Part shown: positions 63,745-64,000 of the stretch, piece by piece
How positions within the stretch are numbered: the stretch's first letter is position 1
Layout: each line of letters starts with the position of its first letter
Assembly: GCA_963753615.1 (NCBI GenBank)
Contig: CAVWCW010000006.1
Location: forward strand, 190,832-254,831
DNA length: 64,000 nt
Direction: 5' to 3'
Source of the DNA: CAVWCW01 sp963753615
GTDB taxonomy: Bacteria > Pseudomonadota > Gammaproteobacteria > Chromatiales > Chromatiaceae
The notes under the pieces: model-generated
Seen by the model: the letters and a program-made list of their open reading frames with translations, nothing else
Told to the model about the DNA's origin: nothing
Database searches by the model: none
Made by a program: the position numbers and the translations under genes

Positions 63745-64000
63745 GGCCCTAGCTATTTTGTCGTTCGAAACAAATGCCGATTCCCCAACGCTAATTATAT
63801 CAGATTGTGACCCGAACTGTTCGGCCGGGACCTGGTTCTGCCAACTCGTCTGCTGCAGTTTTCGATGCCTGGTTTCGGACGCTTGAACAGGCGTGTCCGC
63901 AATGCGCTTGTAGCTGCCGGTCGACAGGCACCCGGCGACCGGCCGTTCATGGCCGAGTCCGGCCTCTGACGCGGGGTGGAAAGTGAGAGTCTGCTCTCGC

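Overview
The window looks like chromosome of a GC-rich, sulfur-oxidiser-type, autotrophic gammaproteobacterium. The evidence is a complete alpha-carboxysome (cso) locus with Form IA RuBisCO, followed by a DAB inorganic-carbon accumulation locus. Around it lie periplasmic thioredoxin-fold and c-type haem proteins, an arsenic-resistance cluster and a DSF-type quorum-sensing pair. No photosynthesis, phage or plasmid genes are visible. The taxon cannot be fixed from the sequence alone.

Layout. 1-9.7 kb: the end of cysQ, a double thioredoxin-domain protein, three damaged genes (a SpoU methyltransferase with an internal deletion, a Rap1a/Tai-like protein, a nrdJ remnant), then an intact block (DUF4332, USP, a LonB-like protease, a host-attachment family protein, an orphan HhH protein). 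10-15 kb: tatD, an L,D-transpeptidase, the radical-SAM gene amrS, cfa and a FAD oxidoreductase. 15-30 kb: the cso superlocus. Upstream of cbbL lie the tail of a LysR/CbbR-type gene and an IS1634-type transposase remnant. Then come cbbL, cbbS, csoS2, csoSCA, csoS4A, csoS4B, csoS1C, csoS1A, csoS1B, a ferritin-like gene, an acRAF-like gene, mcdA, mcdB, a SulP transporter, cbbR, csoS1D and a NUDIX hydrolase. 30.7-36.9 kb: dabB, a membrane protein, dabA and a PII-like gene. 36.9-39 kb: a gene graveyard with the tails of cbbO and a nuoM-like gene. 39-51.4 kb: arsR, rpfF/rpfC, an MBL hydrolase, an O-methyltransferase, then ArsP-type permease, thioredoxin, ACR3, GAPDH and ArsJ. 51.4-64 kb: amrB (MEMO), a secreted PCMT, a membrane spermidine-synthase-like protein, cytochromes, and an increasingly damaged tail.

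How the parts work together. DabAB, and probably the SulP protein, raise cytosolic bicarbonate. Bicarbonate enters the carboxysome, where CsoSCA makes CO2 for RuBisCO inside the CsoS1/CsoS4/CsoS1D shell organised by CsoS2. McdAB positions carboxysomes. CbbR probably controls both halves through a palindrome seen before cbbL and again before the SulP gene.

Two window-wide themes matter for interpretation. First, many otherwise intact genes (csoS2, dabA, amrS, mscS and others) are broken by single-base changes that are nearly all +1 insertions, ten of them in amrS alone. This looks more like read or assembly error than decay. True relics (nrdJ, ygbA-like, cbbO, the LysR tail, DUF1840) show mixed indels, stops or truncation. 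Second, at least three families of short structured repeats recur between genes: a MITE-like element with terminal inverted repeats, a multi-hairpin element ending in a terminator-like stem, and a short palindrome whose two copies differ by a compensatory change.
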